This document shows, in pieces, positions 54,453-63,684 of a stretch of DNA of 64,000 nt (position 1 is its first letter; every line of letters begins with the position of its first letter). The notes beneath the pieces were generated by a model. It ran no database searches and was not told the origin of the DNA. It saw nothing but the letters and a program-made list of their open reading frames with translations. A program made the translations under genes and the position numbers. The stretch is from positions 62,001 through 126,000 of the forward strand of contig NZ_LMOH01000030.1 in NCBI RefSeq assembly GCF_001423245.1. Reading direction: 5' to 3'. This DNA comes from Aureimonas sp. Leaf324 (GTDB lineage: Bacteria; Pseudomonadota; Alphaproteobacteria; Rhizobiales; Rhizobiaceae).

Positions 54453-54896
54453 TTAGCGGACGTCGACGAACTCGGCGTCCACCACGTCGCCCTTGCGCTT
54501 GCGCGTGGTCATGAAGCGGTCGAACTCCTCCTGGTCCTTGGCGCGGCGCAGCTCGCGCGCATAGGCCTCGAAGTCGGCGCTCATACGGTGGAGCTTGGCG
54601 CGCTCCTCGTCGAGGCGCTTCAGCTCGGCCTCGCGCCAGTCGTCGAAGGCGACGTTGCCGGTGCGCTCGGCCGCGAACGGCGTGCGCGCGCCCGAACGGC
54701 GGAAGGTCGCGGCAACGCTGTCGGTCGCCCGGCCGACGTCGCGGCGGAAGACCTCGAGGCGATCGCCCCAGAGAATGTAGGCGATCATGGCCAGGCCGAG
54801 CGGCCAGTACACGATGAAGCCCAGAACCATCAGCGCGATCGTGGCCGGCGTCCAGGCGGGACGGATCAAAGCTTGTGACGTCATGTCGGTGTCCAT
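54453..54896 (-). CDS. DUF2852 membrane protein
   Basis: 147 residues. PAWTPATIALMVLGFIVYWPLGLAMIAYILWGDRL is a single or double membrane segment near the N-terminus, followed by a charged cytoplasmic helix (residues ~75-130, RLDEERAKLHRMSADFEAYARELRRAKDQEEF), likely coiled coil. This is the DUF2852 family, widespread in Rhizobiales, function unknown. An ATG four codons later is an alternative start. It is flanked by its own terminator and by a divergent-free gap, so likely monocistronic. Confidence 0.83.
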   Translation of the reverse strand: MDTDMTSQALIRPAWTPATIALMVLGFIVYWPLGLAMIAYILWGDRLEVFRRDVGRATDSVAATFRRSGARTPFAAERTGNVAFDDWREAELKRLDEERAKLHRMSADFEAYARELRRAKDQEEFDRFMTTRKRKGDVVDAEFVDVR

Positions 54897-54985
54897 CAAC
54901 CAGTGCCCATGGGAAGCGGGCGAGGATCCCGCTTCATGACATGGTGACGGATTTCTTCCGCTTCAACGCAAGACGGCGTGAGACG

Positions 54986-56593
54986 TCAGCGACCGTGCTT
55001 CTTCGCCTCGCGGATGGCGTCGAGCAGGATCGGGGCGCCCGACAGGTGGTCGCCTGCCTCGTCCGGTACCGGCGGCGCGGGCGGCTCGAAGCTGGCATGC
55101 GTCTCGGCCGCACCGAACGGGGCCTCGGTGAGACCAGCGACGACCGACGGCAGGGCATCGCCTGCATGCGGTGCCGTGTCCGGCGCGGATGCCTCCGGCT
55201 CGGAGCCGTCATGCGTCTCGGCCGCGCCGAACGGCACGTCGCCCGACACGGCGACGGCCGAGGCCACGGCATCCTCCGGCAGGCTCGCCTCTTCGAGCGC
55301 GGCGGGCGGCTGGAGGCTCGCCTCGTCGGCGGCCTCTTCGGCGACCGGGGCCGTCGGCGCGGCGCGATGGCCATGCGTCAGCGCGAAGTCGACGATGCGC
55401 GGCGCGATCTCGGCGCGGAAACGCGAGCCGTTGAAGACGCCGTAATGGCCGACCTTCGGCTGCAGGTAGTGGACGCGCATGTCGTCGGGGATGTTGCGGC
55501 AGAGGTCGTGCGCGGCGCGGGTCTGGCCGACGCCGGAAATGTCGTCGTTCTCGCCCTCGACGGTGAGCAGCGCCGTGCGCCGGATCTTGCCCATGTCCAG
55601 CCGCTTGCCGTGATGGGTGATCGTGCCGCGAGGCAGCGAATGCTTGATGAAGACCTCCTCCACCGTCTGGAGGTAGAACTCGGCGGTGAGATCCATCACC
55701 GCGTTGTACTCGTCGTAGAAGGTGCGGTGCTTGTCGGCCGAATCCCCGTCGTTCTTCACGAGGTGCCAGAAGAAGTCCTTATGGGCGATGAGGTGGCGGT
55801 CGAGGTTCATCGACATGAAGCCGGTGAGCTGCAGGAAGCCGGGATAGACCTCGCGCATGAAGCCGGGTTGCGGGAACGGCACCTTCATGATGACGTTCTG
55901 GCGGAACCAGTCGATGCCCTTGTCCTTAGCGAGCTTGTTCACCGCCGTCGGGTTGACGCGCGTGTCGATCGGCCCGCCCATCAGCGTCATCGTCGCGGGA
56001 TGGCAGGGATCCTCGTCTTCCTCCATCCGGGCGACGGCCATCATCACCGGCACCGCCGGCTGGCAGACGCCGATGACATTCACGCCGGGGCCGAGGAAGC
56101 GCAGCATCTCGATGACGTAGTCGACATAGGTGTCGAGGTCGAAGCGGCCGGCCGACAGCGGCACGGTGCGCGCATCCTGCCAGTCGGTGATGTAGATCTC
56201 GCCGTAGGGCAGAAGCGCCTCGACCGTGCCGCGCAGGAGCGTGGCGTAGTGGCCCGACATCGGGGCGACGATCAGGAAGCGCGGGTCGGGCTTGCGGCCT
56301 TCGGGCAGCGCCCGCTCGAAATGGAGAAGCGTGCCGAACGGCTTCTGCCAGACCGGCTTGTCGACGACCGGTACGCGCATGCCGTCGACGAACGTGTCGT
56401 GGAGGTCGAAGGACGGCTTGCCGTAGACGCGCGTGGTGCGCTCGAAGAGCTCGGCCATCGCGGCCACCGTGCGACCCATCTCGGTGTGCGAGATCGGGTT
56501 CATCGGGTTCTGGTAGATCGCCTTCGTCGCGTCGGCCACCGCGCGGAAGGGGGCGAGGACCGCGTGGTTCCACTCGTAGAATTCGTACAACAT
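54986..56593 (-). CDS. phaZ: Intracellular polyhydroxyalkanoate depolymerase
   Basis: 535 residues. The first ~410 match the intracellular PHB depolymerase family: MLYEFYEWNHAVLAPFRAVADATKA, PMSGHYATLLRGTVEALLP, and VIGVCQPAVPVMMAVARMEED, where Cys (not Ser) is the nucleophile as in Cupriavidus PhaZ1. It mobilises PHB granules on starvation. Residues 411-535 are an acidic Ala/Pro/Glu tail with PFGAAETH at 454-461 and again 38 residues later; this duplication is absent from the catalytic domain and also visible in the DNA as a 25-nt repeat 114 nt apart. No other PHB gene is in the window. Confidence 0.92.
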   Translation of the reverse strand: MLYEFYEWNHAVLAPFRAVADATKAIYQNPMNPISHTEMGRTVAAMAELFERTTRVYGKPSFDLHDTFVDGMRVPVVDKPVWQKPFGTLLHFERALPEGRKPDPRFLIVAPMSGHYATLLRGTVEALLPYGEIYITDWQDARTVPLSAGRFDLDTYVDYVIEMLRFLGPGVNVIGVCQPAVPVMMAVARMEEDEDPCHPATMTLMGGPIDTRVNPTAVNKLAKDKGIDWFRQNVIMKVPFPQPGFMREVYPGFLQLTGFMSMNLDRHLIAHKDFFWHLVKNDGDSADKHRTFYDEYNAVMDLTAEFYLQTVEEVFIKHSLPRGTITHHGKRLDMGKIRRTALLTVEGENDDISGVGQTRAAHDLCRNIPDDMRVHYLQPKVGHYGVFNGSRFRAEIAPRIVDFALTHGHRAAPTAPVAEEAADEASLQPPAALEEASLPEDAVASAVAVSGDVPFGAAETHDGSEPEASAPDTAPHAGDALPSVVAGLTEAPFGAAETHASFEPPAPPVPDEAGDHLSGAPILLDAIREAKKHGR

Positions 56594-56641
56594 GCACTCC
56601 CACGATGATGGAACGGAAGGAGCCGAAGCGGCCCGGTCCGT

Positions 56642-56671
56642 AGAACATGGCACCGAATTGGTGCCGTGCAA
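56642..56671 (-). promoter_or_regulatory. Candidate promoter with spacer operator upstream of phaZ
   Basis: Minus strand: TTGCAC (56671-56666), an 18-nt spacer and TGTTCT. Within the spacer sits the palindrome GGCACC-AATTC-GGTGCC (56649-56665). A repressor bound there would cover the promoter; the regulator is not recognised. The -10 is weak, so confidence is low. Confidence 0.35.
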
Positions 56672-56707
56672 GTTAATTGCCCGACTAACGCCTTGAACAC
56701 GCTGCCG

Positions 56708-57250
56708 TCACAGCCAACGAACCATGACGATCCGCGAGCCATCGGGCGCTCCGGCCGGCCATTCCACATCGCGTCGCTGGCGCAGGGCTGGCGTGAGAGC
56801 GGCGTCATCGACCGCGACGAAGCGACGCTGCGCGTAGAAACCTTCGCCGAACGGCAGGCCGCGCGCCGTGGAGAGGCCCACCGCCCTGTGGAAGAACCAC
56901 CCGGCCCGCTCGACGACGCTGGCCAGAAGCGCCGAGCCGAGGCCGCGACGCCCGTGGGCGGGATCGACGCCGAGGCCCGACAGCCAGTAGCAGCCGCTCG
57001 CGGCCGGGTCCTTCGTGAGGTCGGCAAGGTCCGCGGCGGCCGCAAAGCCCACCGCCTCGCCACCCTTCACTTCTGCCACGAAGACCTCGTGGGCGAGGAG
57101 GAAGGGCACGAAGCTCTCGATCGGCGCGGGGCCGGTGTCGGGGATGTGTCCGGCCTCGATCAGGAGCCGGTCGGCCGCGGCGTCGATCGCGCGCAGCCGC
57201 TCGGCCTCGCCCGGCTCCATCATGCGGATGCGGTAGCCGTCGGGCGCCAT
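56708..57250 (-). CDS. GNAT-family N-acetyltransferase
   Basis: 180 residues. The acetyl-CoA motif A is LSGLGVDPAHGRRGLGSALLASVVERA, with the R-x-x-G-x-G/S pyrophosphate loop; the N-terminal half has GYRIRMMEPGEAERLRAID, and a final beta sheet follows. Substrate unknown. The ATG at 57250 lies 23 nt downstream of the DUF1330 stop, so the two are likely co-transcribed with pyrF and polA. Confidence 0.85.
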   Translation of the reverse strand: MAPDGYRIRMMEPGEAERLRAIDAAADRLLIEAGHIPDTGPAPIESFVPFLLAHEVFVAEVKGGEAVGFAAAADLADLTKDPAASGCYWLSGLGVDPAHGRRGLGSALLASVVERAGWFFHRAVGLSTARGLPFGEGFYAQRRFVAVDDAALTPALRQRRDVEWPAGAPDGSRIVMVRWL

Positions 57251-57273
57251 GCCCCGGAACGCCTTGCGTCCGT

Positions 57274-57570
57274 TCAACTCGGCTCGTGGCCTTCGACGAT
57301 CACGATGTCGGCCTCCGAGACCACCTCGCGGATCGCCTTCGCCGCCTGGTATTCGACCGAGTTGTAGCAGGCCATCGCGTCCTCCATCGAGGCGAACTCG
57401 ATCACGACGTTGCGGGTCCGCGACGAGCCTTCCAGCGCCTGGAACGGGCCGCCGCGCACGAGGAAGCGCGCGCCGAAGCGCTGCATCGCCGGAGCGGCCG
57501 TCGTCACGTAGTCCGGGTAGCGCTCGGGATCGTGGACGTCGACGCGGGCGATCCAGTAGGCCTTCGGCAT
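57274..57570 (-). CDS. DUF1330 domain protein
   Basis: 98 residues. Dimeric ferredoxin-like (antibiotic-biosynthesis-monooxygenase-like) family: MPKAYWIARVDVHDPERYPDYV, RFLVRGGPFQALEGSS, VIEFASMEDAMACYNSVEYQAAKAIR match DUF1330. Function unknown. It sits 14 nt after pyrF and 23 nt before the GNAT gene in one minus-strand run. Confidence 0.87.
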   Translation of the reverse strand: MPKAYWIARVDVHDPERYPDYVTTAAPAMQRFGARFLVRGGPFQALEGSSRTRNVVIEFASMEDAMACYNSVEYQAAKAIREVVSEADIVIVEGHEPS

Positions 57571-57584
57571 GGGTGGTCTCCTGT

Positions 57585-58292
57585 TCAGGCGTCGCGCATT
57601 TCGGCGAGGATCGCGCGGGCGGCGGCCAGGCGGTCGGGGGCCGCGATGATGGGCCGCGCGACGACGAGATGGGTGGAGCCGTTGCGCAGGGCATCGCCGG
57701 GGGTGACGACGCGCTTCTGGTCGCCGGCCTCGCTGCCGACGGGGCGGATGCCGGGCGTCACCAGCGCCATGCCGGGTGCGAGAAGCTCGCGCACCAGTGC
57801 CGCCTCCTGCGCCGAGGCGACGATGCCGCCGATCCCGGCGTCCGCCGCCTGGCGCGCGCGCAGCTCCACGAGGTCCGATACCGAACCGCCGTAGCCGGAC
57901 TCTCGAAGATCCTCGTCGGAGAGGGAGGTGAGGACCGTGACGCCGAGGACGCAGAGGCTCGTGCCCTCCGCCGCCCGGGCGGCCGCGCGCATCACCTGCG
58001 GATAGGCGTGGATCGTGGTCATCGCGGCGCCGAGCCCCGCGATGCTCTCGATCCCCTTTTCCACCGTATTGGAGATGTCGTGCAGCTTGAGGTCGAGGAA
58101 GACCTTCTTGCCCATGCGGGCGAGTTCCCCGACGAGCGGCAGTCCGCCGGCAAAGCCGAGCTGGTAGCCGATCTTGTAGAAGCCGACCTCGTCCTCGAGC
58201 TCCGTGACGATCGCCTCGGCCTCGCCGCGCGAGGATACGTCGAGGCCGACGATCAGTCGGTCGCGGGGGCTCGGCGCGTTCATGTCGCTCAT
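57585..58292 (-). CDS. pyrF: Orotidine 5'-phosphate decarboxylase
   Basis: 235 residues. Last step to UMP. The (beta/alpha)8 signature with catalytic Lys-Asp tetrad is visible: [31 protein letters not shown], and the phosphate loop [22 protein letters not shown]. The start may be 58292 (MSDMNA) or the ATG at 58283. Only 2 nt after polA; cotranscription is expected. Confidence 0.95.
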   Translation of the reverse strand: MSDMNAPSPRDRLIVGLDVSSRGEAEAIVTELEDEVGFYKIGYQLGFAGGLPLVGELARMGKKVFLDLKLHDISNTVEKGIESIAGLGAAMTTIHAYPQVMRAAARAAEGTSLCVLGVTVLTSLSDEDLRESGYGGSVSDLVELRARQAADAGIGGIVASAQEAALVRELLAPGMALVTPGIRPVGSEAGDQKRVVTPGDALRNGSTHLVVARPIIAAPDRLAAARAILAEMRDA

Positions 58293-58294
58293 CT

Positions 58295-61204
58295 CTAGTG
58301 TGCCTCGTCCCAGTTGCCGGCGGCCCGCGCGTCGACGACGAGCGGCACGACGAGTTCCACCACCGGGTCGGCCGCGCCCTCCATGACGCGCTTCACCACC
58401 GGGATCGTCGCCTCGATCTCCTCGTCCGGTACCTCGAACACGAGTTCGTCGTGCACCTGCAGGAGCATGCGGGCCGACAGGCGCTCGGCGCGCAGCGCAT
58501 CCTCCATGCGGATCATCGCGCGGCGGATGATGTCGGCGGCCGTGCCCTGGATCGGGGCGTTGATCGCGGCGCGTTCGACGGCCGCGCGCACCTGGGGGTT
58601 GCTCGAGCGGATGTCGGGATAGTGCGCGCGCCGGCCGAACAGGGTCTCGACATAGCCCGTCTCCTTGGCGAAGGCCTTGGTGCGGTCCATGAAGTCGCGA
58701 ATGCCAGGGAAGCGCTCGAAATAGCGCTTGATGTAGCTTGCCGCCTCCCCTTGCGGGATCGCGAGCTGGGCGGCGAGGCCGAAGGCCGAGATGCCGTAGA
58801 CGATGCCGAAGTTGATCGCCTTGGCGCGGCGGCGCACGTCGGACGGCATGCCTTCCACGGGCACGCCGAACATTTCCGACGCGGTGGTCGCGTGGATGTC
58901 CTGGCCCGACTGGAAGGCTTCGACGAGCTGCGGGATCTCGGCCATGTGGGCGAGGAGCCGCAGCTCGATCTGGCTGTAGTCGGCCGACAGGAGCTTGTGA
59001 CCGCCCGCCGCGACGAAGGCGGTGCGGATCTCGCGGCCCTCCTGCGTGCGCACGGGAATGTTCTGGAGGTTGGGCTCCGAGGAGGACAGGCGGCCGGTCG
59101 TCGTCGAGGCCAGCGAGTAGGACGTGTGGATGCGCTCGTTCGCGTCCATGTAGACCGGCAGCGCGTCGGTATAGGTGCCCTTCAGCTTGGTGATCTGGCG
59201 CCAGTCGACGATGCGGCGCGGCAGGTCGTGGCCCTGGGCTGCGAGGTCTTCCAGGAGCTTGGCGTCGGTCGCCCACTGCCCGGTCTTGGTCTTCTTGCCG
59301 CCCGGCAGCCCCAAATTGTCGAACAGGACCTCGCCGAGCTGCTTGGGCGAGCCGACGTTGAAGGGCTCGCCGGCCAAAATGTGGATGTCGGCCTCAAGGC
59401 CCGCCGCCTTCTGCGCGAACCGGCCGGACAAGCGCGACAGGATCTGCCGGTCGGCGCGGATGCCGCGCTCCTCCATGCGGGCGAGGACGGGCACGAGGGG
59501 CCGCTCCAGCCGCTCGTAGACCGAGACCATGCCCTCGGCGGCGAGCCGGGGTTTGAGCACCCGCCAGAGGCGCAGCGTCACGTCGGCGTCCTCGGCGGCG
59601 TATTCCGTCACCCTGTCGATCGGGCAGGCGGCGATGGCCTTGGCCGCCTTGCCGGTGCCGACGAGCTCGCGGTAGCTGATCGGCTTGTGGCCGAGGAGGC
59701 GCTCGGACAATTCGTCCATGCCATGCCCCTCGAGCGACGACGAGGCGTCGAGCACGTAGGAGATCAGCATCGTGTCGTCGAAAGGCGCGAGCGCGATCCC
59801 GTGCCGGAGCATGACGAGATAGTCGTACTTGACGTTCTGGCCGATCTTCAGGATCGCGGGATCGGTCAGCACCGGCTTCAGGAGATCGAGCACGCGTCCG
59901 AGCGGGATCTGCGCGCCGACGCCCTCCTTCGCCTCGTCGCCCGACAGGAGGTCGCCCGCCCCCTCGCCGACATGGGCGATCGGGACATAGGCGGCCTCGC
60001 CCGGCGCCACGGCGAAGGACAGGCCGACGAGATCGGCCTTCATCGCATCGAGCGAGGTCGTCTCGGTGTCGAAGGCGAGGATGCCGGTCTCGTAGGCGCG
60101 CGCGATCCAGCGCTCGAGCGTCGCCGCGTCGCGGATGGTCACGTAGGCGGAGCGGTCGATGGGCTGCGAGGCGGCCGCGGCCAGGCGCTCGGCGGCCAGC
60201 GCCTTCGGGCTCATGGCGAGCTGCGCGTCGCCGGCCGGCGCGGCCGCATCGAGGTCGGGCCCGCGCGCGGGGGCCTTGGCGTCCACTTTGGCGGGCGCGA
60301 CGTCGGCGGCGTCGGTGCCGAGCTTGGCGGCGACGCGGCGCGTCAGCGTCGTGAACTCCATCGCCTTCAGGAAGGCGACGAGCTTCTCGCCGTCCGGCTC
60401 GTGGATGAAGAGGTCGTCGAGGGCCACGTCGAGCGGCGTGTTCTGGTCGAGCGTGACGAGGCGCTTCGAAAGGCGCGCCTGCTCGGCGTTGGCGACGATC
60501 GATTCGCGGCGCTTGGCCTGTTTGATCTCGCCCGCGCGCTCCAAGAGCGCCTCCAGCGTGCCGAAAGTCTCCAGGAGATCGGCCGCGGTCTTCGGGCCGA
60601 TGCCGGGAATGCCGGGCACGTTGTCGGAACTGTCGCCGACCAGCGCCTGGAGGTCGATCATCTTTTCGGGATAGACGCCGAACTTCTCGCGCACCTCCTC
60701 CGGGCCGAGGCGCTTGTCCTTCATCTGGTCGTAGAGGATGACGCCGGGCCCGACGAGCTGCATCAGGTCCTTGTCGGAGGAGACGATCGTCACGTCCCCG
60801 CCGGCTTCCCGCGCGAGCCGGGCATAGGTCGCGATCAGGTCGTCGGCCTCGAAGCCCTCCTTCTCGACGCAGGGCAGGTCGAAGGCGCGCACCGCCTCGC
60901 GGATCAGGCCGAACTGCGGGCGAAGGTCTTCGGGCGGCGCCGGGCGGTTGGCCTTGTAGCCGTCGTAGAGCGCGTTGCGGAACGTCGTCGAGGAGTGGTC
61001 GAAGATGACGGCGAAATGCGTCGGCGCGACGCCGACCGAGGTGTCGCGGGACTCTTCGACAAGCTTCCACAGCATGTTGCAGAAGCCCGACACGGCGCCC
61101 ACCGGCATCCCGTCGGATTTGCGCGTCAGCGGCGGCAGCGCATGGTAGGCCCTGAAGATGTAGGCCGAACCGTCGACGAGGAAGAGATGATCGCCCTTTT
61201 GCAT
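58295..61204 (-). CDS. polA: DNA polymerase I
   Basis: 969 residues. Repair and Okazaki-fragment polymerase. 5'-3' exonuclease ([22 protein letters not shown] at the start, ~1-290), 3'-5' exonuclease with [16 protein letters not shown] (proofreading acidic residues kept, unlike many polA), and polymerase motifs [16 protein letters not shown] (near 740), [35 protein letters not shown] (near 916). All three activities appear intact. The ATG at 61204 gives the family start [12 protein letters not shown]; upstream extension is not family-like. Confidence 0.97.
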   Translation of the reverse strand: MQKGDHLFLVDGSAYIFRAYHALPPLTRKSDGMPVGAVSGFCNMLWKLVEESRDTSVGVAPTHFAVIFDHSSTTFRNALYDGYKANRPAPPEDLRPQFGLIREAVRAFDLPCVEKEGFEADDLIATYARLAREAGGDVTIVSSDKDLMQLVGPGVILYDQMKDKRLGPEEVREKFGVYPEKMIDLQALVGDSSDNVPGIPGIGPKTAADLLETFGTLEALLERAGEIKQAKRRESIVANAEQARLSKRLVTLDQNTPLDVALDDLFIHEPDGEKLVAFLKAMEFTTLTRRVAAKLGTDAADVAPAKVDAKAPARGPDLDAAAPAGDAQLAMSPKALAAERLAAAASQPIDRSAYVTIRDAATLERWIARAYETGILAFDTETTSLDAMKADLVGLSFAVAPGEAAYVPIAHVGEGAGDLLSGDEAKEGVGAQIPLGRVLDLLKPVLTDPAILKIGQNVKYDYLVMLRHGIALAPFDDTMLISYVLDASSSLEGHGMDELSERLLGHKPISYRELVGTGKAAKAIAACPIDRVTEYAAEDADVTLRLWRVLKPRLAAEGMVSVYERLERPLVPVLARMEERGIRADRQILSRLSGRFAQKAAGLEADIHILAGEPFNVGSPKQLGEVLFDNLGLPGGKKTKTGQWATDAKLLEDLAAQGHDLPRRIVDWRQITKLKGTYTDALPVYMDANERIHTSYSLASTTTGRLSSSEPNLQNIPVRTQEGREIRTAFVAAGGHKLLSADYSQIELRLLAHMAEIPQLVEAFQSGQDIHATTASEMFGVPVEGMPSDVRRRAKAINFGIVYGISAFGLAAQLAIPQGEAASYIKRYFERFPGIRDFMDRTKAFAKETGYVETLFGRRAHYPDIRSSNPQVRAAVERAAINAPIQGTAADIIRRAMIRMEDALRAERLSARMLLQVHDELVFEVPDEEIEATIPVVKRVMEGAADPVVELVVPLVVDARAAGNWDEAH

Positions 61205-61323
61205 GGGACGGGTCGTATCGCGGGGGGCGCGTCCTGTCCATCGCGCCGGGGGCGGGAAGGTCTCCGCAACCCCTGCGTTTCCTGCCATGCGCACGGGTTT
61301 CAGATTACAAAGGTTTAATGCCT

Positions 61324-61345
61324 TCGATCACGCGTTCGTGATCGA
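61324..61345. promoter_or_regulatory. Perfect palindrome upstream of the candidate sRNA promoter
   Basis: TCGATCACG-CGTT-CGTGATCGA, 9-nt arms with a 4-nt centre. It ends 7 nt before the -35 of a candidate promoter and lies between polA (divergent) and the sRNA. An operator or a polA leader hairpin are both possible. Confidence 0.45.
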
Positions 61346-61351
61346 GTCCCA

Positions 61352-61381
61352 TTGAACTTAAACCTGTCAAGGCGCATTTTC
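61352..61381 (+). promoter_or_regulatory. Candidate promoter of the intergenic sRNA
   Basis: TTGAAC (61352-61357), a 17-nt spacer and CATTTTC (61375-61381). The -35 fits both sigma-70 and the CTTGAA-like RpoH class; the -10 is weak for either. Predicted start near 61388. Confidence 0.45.
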
Positions 61382-61387
61382 TGAGCA

Positions 61388-61545
61388 ACGACGCACACGA
61401 TGACGTCGTGCTTCGGCCTCAAGCTCGTCCCCCGCTTTGAGCCGAATGTCGGAGCGGACGATCCCATCCCCCCTCACGGGATCCCGCTCTATTGAGAAGG
61501 AGCCGTCGCGACAACCCCCCTCCAGTCCGCGACGGCTCTTTTCTC
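61388..61545 (+). ncRNA. Candidate small RNA with C-rich hairpin loops
   Basis: In the 505-nt gap between polA and the dipeptidase. Three hairpins on the plus strand: a short 5' stem (CACGA-TGACG-TCGTG); AGCGG-AC-GATCCC / GGGATC-CCGCT with loop ATCCCCCCTCAC (61453-61488); and GAGCCGTCGCG / CGCGACGGCTC (61500-61538, perfect 11 bp) with loop ACAACCCCCCTCCAGTC, followed by TTTTCTC, an intrinsic terminator. No gene precedes this terminator on the strand, so it likely ends a short RNA. C-rich loops complementary to Shine-Dalgarno sites resemble alphaproteobacterial anti-SD sRNAs such as the alpha-r14 type. No good reading frame overlaps it. The stretch 61205-61387 otherwise shows only the polA and sRNA control region, and 61546-61709 only a small GCCTG-CAGGC hairpin. 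Confidence 0.5.
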
Positions 61546-61709
61546 ACCTCACTCCAATCCCCGCACATCGATTTCGCCCCGCCTGTTGCGCAGGCGCGAC
61601 AGAACTGGCTTGCCGTTCGCGCTTTGCGTCCGGCGCCGAGGCGCGCTATCGCAAGGCCGGACCCGTCCGGGGCGTCAGCGCCCCGCGACGCCAGCGAAAG
61701 GGCGTTTCC

Positions 61710-63107
61710 ATGGCCGACCTCGACAGCGTGCTCGCCTGTCTCGACCTCAATCTCGACCGCTCGGTGGAGCGCCTGCAGGACCTCCTGCGCATCCCCTCCA
61801 TCTCGACCGACCCGGCCTATGCCGCGGACTGCCGCCGCGCCGCCGAGTGGCTGACCGGCGATCTCGAGGCGATCGGCTTTGCGGCGCGCGTCGCCGAGAC
61901 CGCCGGCCACCCGATGGTCGTCGCCCACCGCAAGGGTCCCGAGGGCTCGCCGCACGTCCTGTTCTACGGCCACTACGACGTCCAGCCGGTCGATCCGCTC
62001 AACCTCTGGGATGCCGATCCGTTCGACCCAAAGGTCGTGACCATGCCGGACGGCACGCGGCGCATCACCGGGCGCGGTTCCGCTGACGACAAGGGTCAGC
62101 TGATGACCTTCGTCGAGGCCTGCCGCGCCTTCATCGCCGAGACCGGCGGCCTGCCCTGCTCGGTCACGATCTTCCTCGAGGGCGAGGAGGAGTCCGGCTC
62201 GCCCTCGCTCCTCCCCTTCCTCGACGCCAACAAGGCCGAGCTCACCGCCGACGTCGCGCTGATCTGCGACACCAACATGTGGGACCGCGAGACGCCCGCG
62301 ATCTCGACCGGCCTGCGCGGCCTCGTCGGCGAGGAGATCACCATCCGCGCGGCGTCGATGGACCTTCATTCCGGCTATTTCGGCGGCGCGGCCGCCAACC
62401 CGATCCGCGTTCTGGCGAAGATCCTCGCCGACCTTCACGACGCGGACGGCCGCGTCACCCTGCCGGGCTTCTACGACGGCGTGCCGGATCTGCCCGAGGA
62501 CGTGCGCCGCGTCTGGAACGAGCTGCCCTTCTCGCAGGACGAGTTCCTCGGCTCCGTCGGCCTGTCGGTTCCCGCCGGCGAAAAGGGCCGCTCGGTGCTG
62601 GAGCAGACGTGGTCGCGCCCGACCGCCGAGGTCAACGGCATCGAGGGCGGCTACACCGGCAAGGGCTTCAAGACGGTGATCGCGGCGGAGGCCCATGCCA
62701 AGGTCTCCTTCCGCCTCGTCTTCGACCAGGACCCGGCCAAGATCCGGGAGAGCTTCCGTGCCTTCGTCGCCGAGCGCCTGCCGGCCGACTGCACGGCGGA
62801 GTTCCACGAGCACGGCGGCTCGCCGGCGATCCAGCTTCCCTTCGATTCGCCCGTCCTCACGACGGCCCGTGAGGCCCTGTCGGACGAGTGGCCGAAGCCG
62901 GCCGTGATGATCGGCATGGGCGGCTCGATCCCGGTGGTCGGCGAGTTCAAGCGGCGGCTCGGCATGCCCTCGCTCCTGATCGGCTTCGGTCTCGGCGACG
63001 ACCGCATCCATTCGCCGAACGAGAAGTACGAGATGTCGTCCTTCGCCAAGGGCCAGCGCTCCTGGGCGCGCGTGCTGGCCGCTCTTGGCGAAAAGGGAAC
63101 GGGCTGA
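61710..63107 (+). CDS. M20-family dipeptidase
   Basis: 465 residues. Cytoplasmic di-zinc peptidase of the carnosinase/CNDP-like group. Metal ligands: YGHYDVQPVD (His88, Asp90), RGSADDKG (Asp126/127 region), EGEEESGSP (157-165, catalytic Glu), and later GGSPAIQLPF with HSPNEKY. An inserted lid domain starts near IRAASMDLHSGYFGGAAANP. It hydrolyses small peptides, perhaps beta-Ala dipeptides; exact specificity unknown. The ATG at 61710 was chosen because it begins the family start (MADLDSVLACLDLN); the upstream open frame crosses the sRNA terminator. Confidence 0.9.
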   Translation: MADLDSVLACLDLNLDRSVERLQDLLRIPSISTDPAYAADCRRAAEWLTGDLEAIGFAARVAETAGHPMVVAHRKGPEGSPHVLFYGHYDVQPVDPLNLWDADPFDPKVVTMPDGTRRITGRGSADDKGQLMTFVEACRAFIAETGGLPCSVTIFLEGEEESGSPSLLPFLDANKAELTADVALICDTNMWDRETPAISTGLRGLVGEEITIRAASMDLHSGYFGGAAANPIRVLAKILADLHDADGRVTLPGFYDGVPDLPEDVRRVWNELPFSQDEFLGSVGLSVPAGEKGRSVLEQTWSRPTAEVNGIEGGYTGKGFKTVIAAEAHAKVSFRLVFDQDPAKIRESFRAFVAERLPADCTAEFHEHGGSPAIQLPFDSPVLTTAREALSDEWPKPAVMIGMGGSIPVVGEFKRRLGMPSLLIGFGLGDDRIHSPNEKYEMSSFAKGQRSWARVLAALGEKGTG

Positions 63108-63170
63108 CGCCCACCCCTTCCGCGTTCGGACGCCCCTTCCCCGGCGCCCGAACGCGCTAGATGCGCCGGC

Positions 63171-63638
63171 ATGGAAACTCGACCCGACGCCATGGACCCG
63201 CTTCGCCTCAACGCCCTCGACGCCGAGGATCTCGCGATCGTCTCGGCGCATGTCCAGGACGCGGTGCTGCGCGTCGGCGATCTGCAGCTCGACGGGCGGG
63301 CGGGCCGCCTCCTCGTGCCGATGAACCGCTTCGCCTGGGAAGCCGCCCGCCCGCGCCGCTGGTTCGCCAAGCCCGAGCCGGGGGAGCGCCGGCGCAGCGT
63401 CCTGCGCTTCGACCGCGTCCTATCCGCCAGCCGCACCGGCATCGACCTCGCGGCGCCCGAGGACGTCCTGTCGCTGCTTGCGCTGCGCTGGATGCCGGGC
63501 GACGATCCGTCCGGCTCGATCGAGCTTGTCTTTGCGGGCGAAGCCGCGATAAGGCTCCAAGTCGAATGTATCGAGGTCCAGCTGGCCGATCTCGGCGCCG
63601 CCTGGAGCACCCCGTCGCGCCCGTTCCACCGGGTCTGA
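63171..63638 (+). CDS. DUF2948 family protein
   Basis: 155 residues. Soluble; LRLNALDAEDLAIVSAHVQDAVLRVGDL, the aromatic MNRFAWEAARPRRWF and the C-terminal VECIEVQLADLGAAWSTPSRPFHRV match DUF2948. No catalytic motif is apparent. DUF2948 lies directly before hisD in many Rhizobiales; here 46 nt separate them. Function unknown. Confidence 0.85.
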   Translation: METRPDAMDPLRLNALDAEDLAIVSAHVQDAVLRVGDLQLDGRAGRLLVPMNRFAWEAARPRRWFAKPEPGERRRSVLRFDRVLSASRTGIDLAAPEDVLSLLALRWMPGDDPSGSIELVFAGEAAIRLQVECIEVQLADLGAAWSTPSRPFHRV

Positions 63639-63684
63639 CGCGGCGCCCGGCGCCCGGCCGTCCAGCCCGAGGGAGATCCGCGCC

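Noticed and set aside
61205-61709. A small protein in the polA-dipeptidase gap
   Set aside because: Frames there cross the intrinsic terminator, lack ribosome sites and have no family-like segments.
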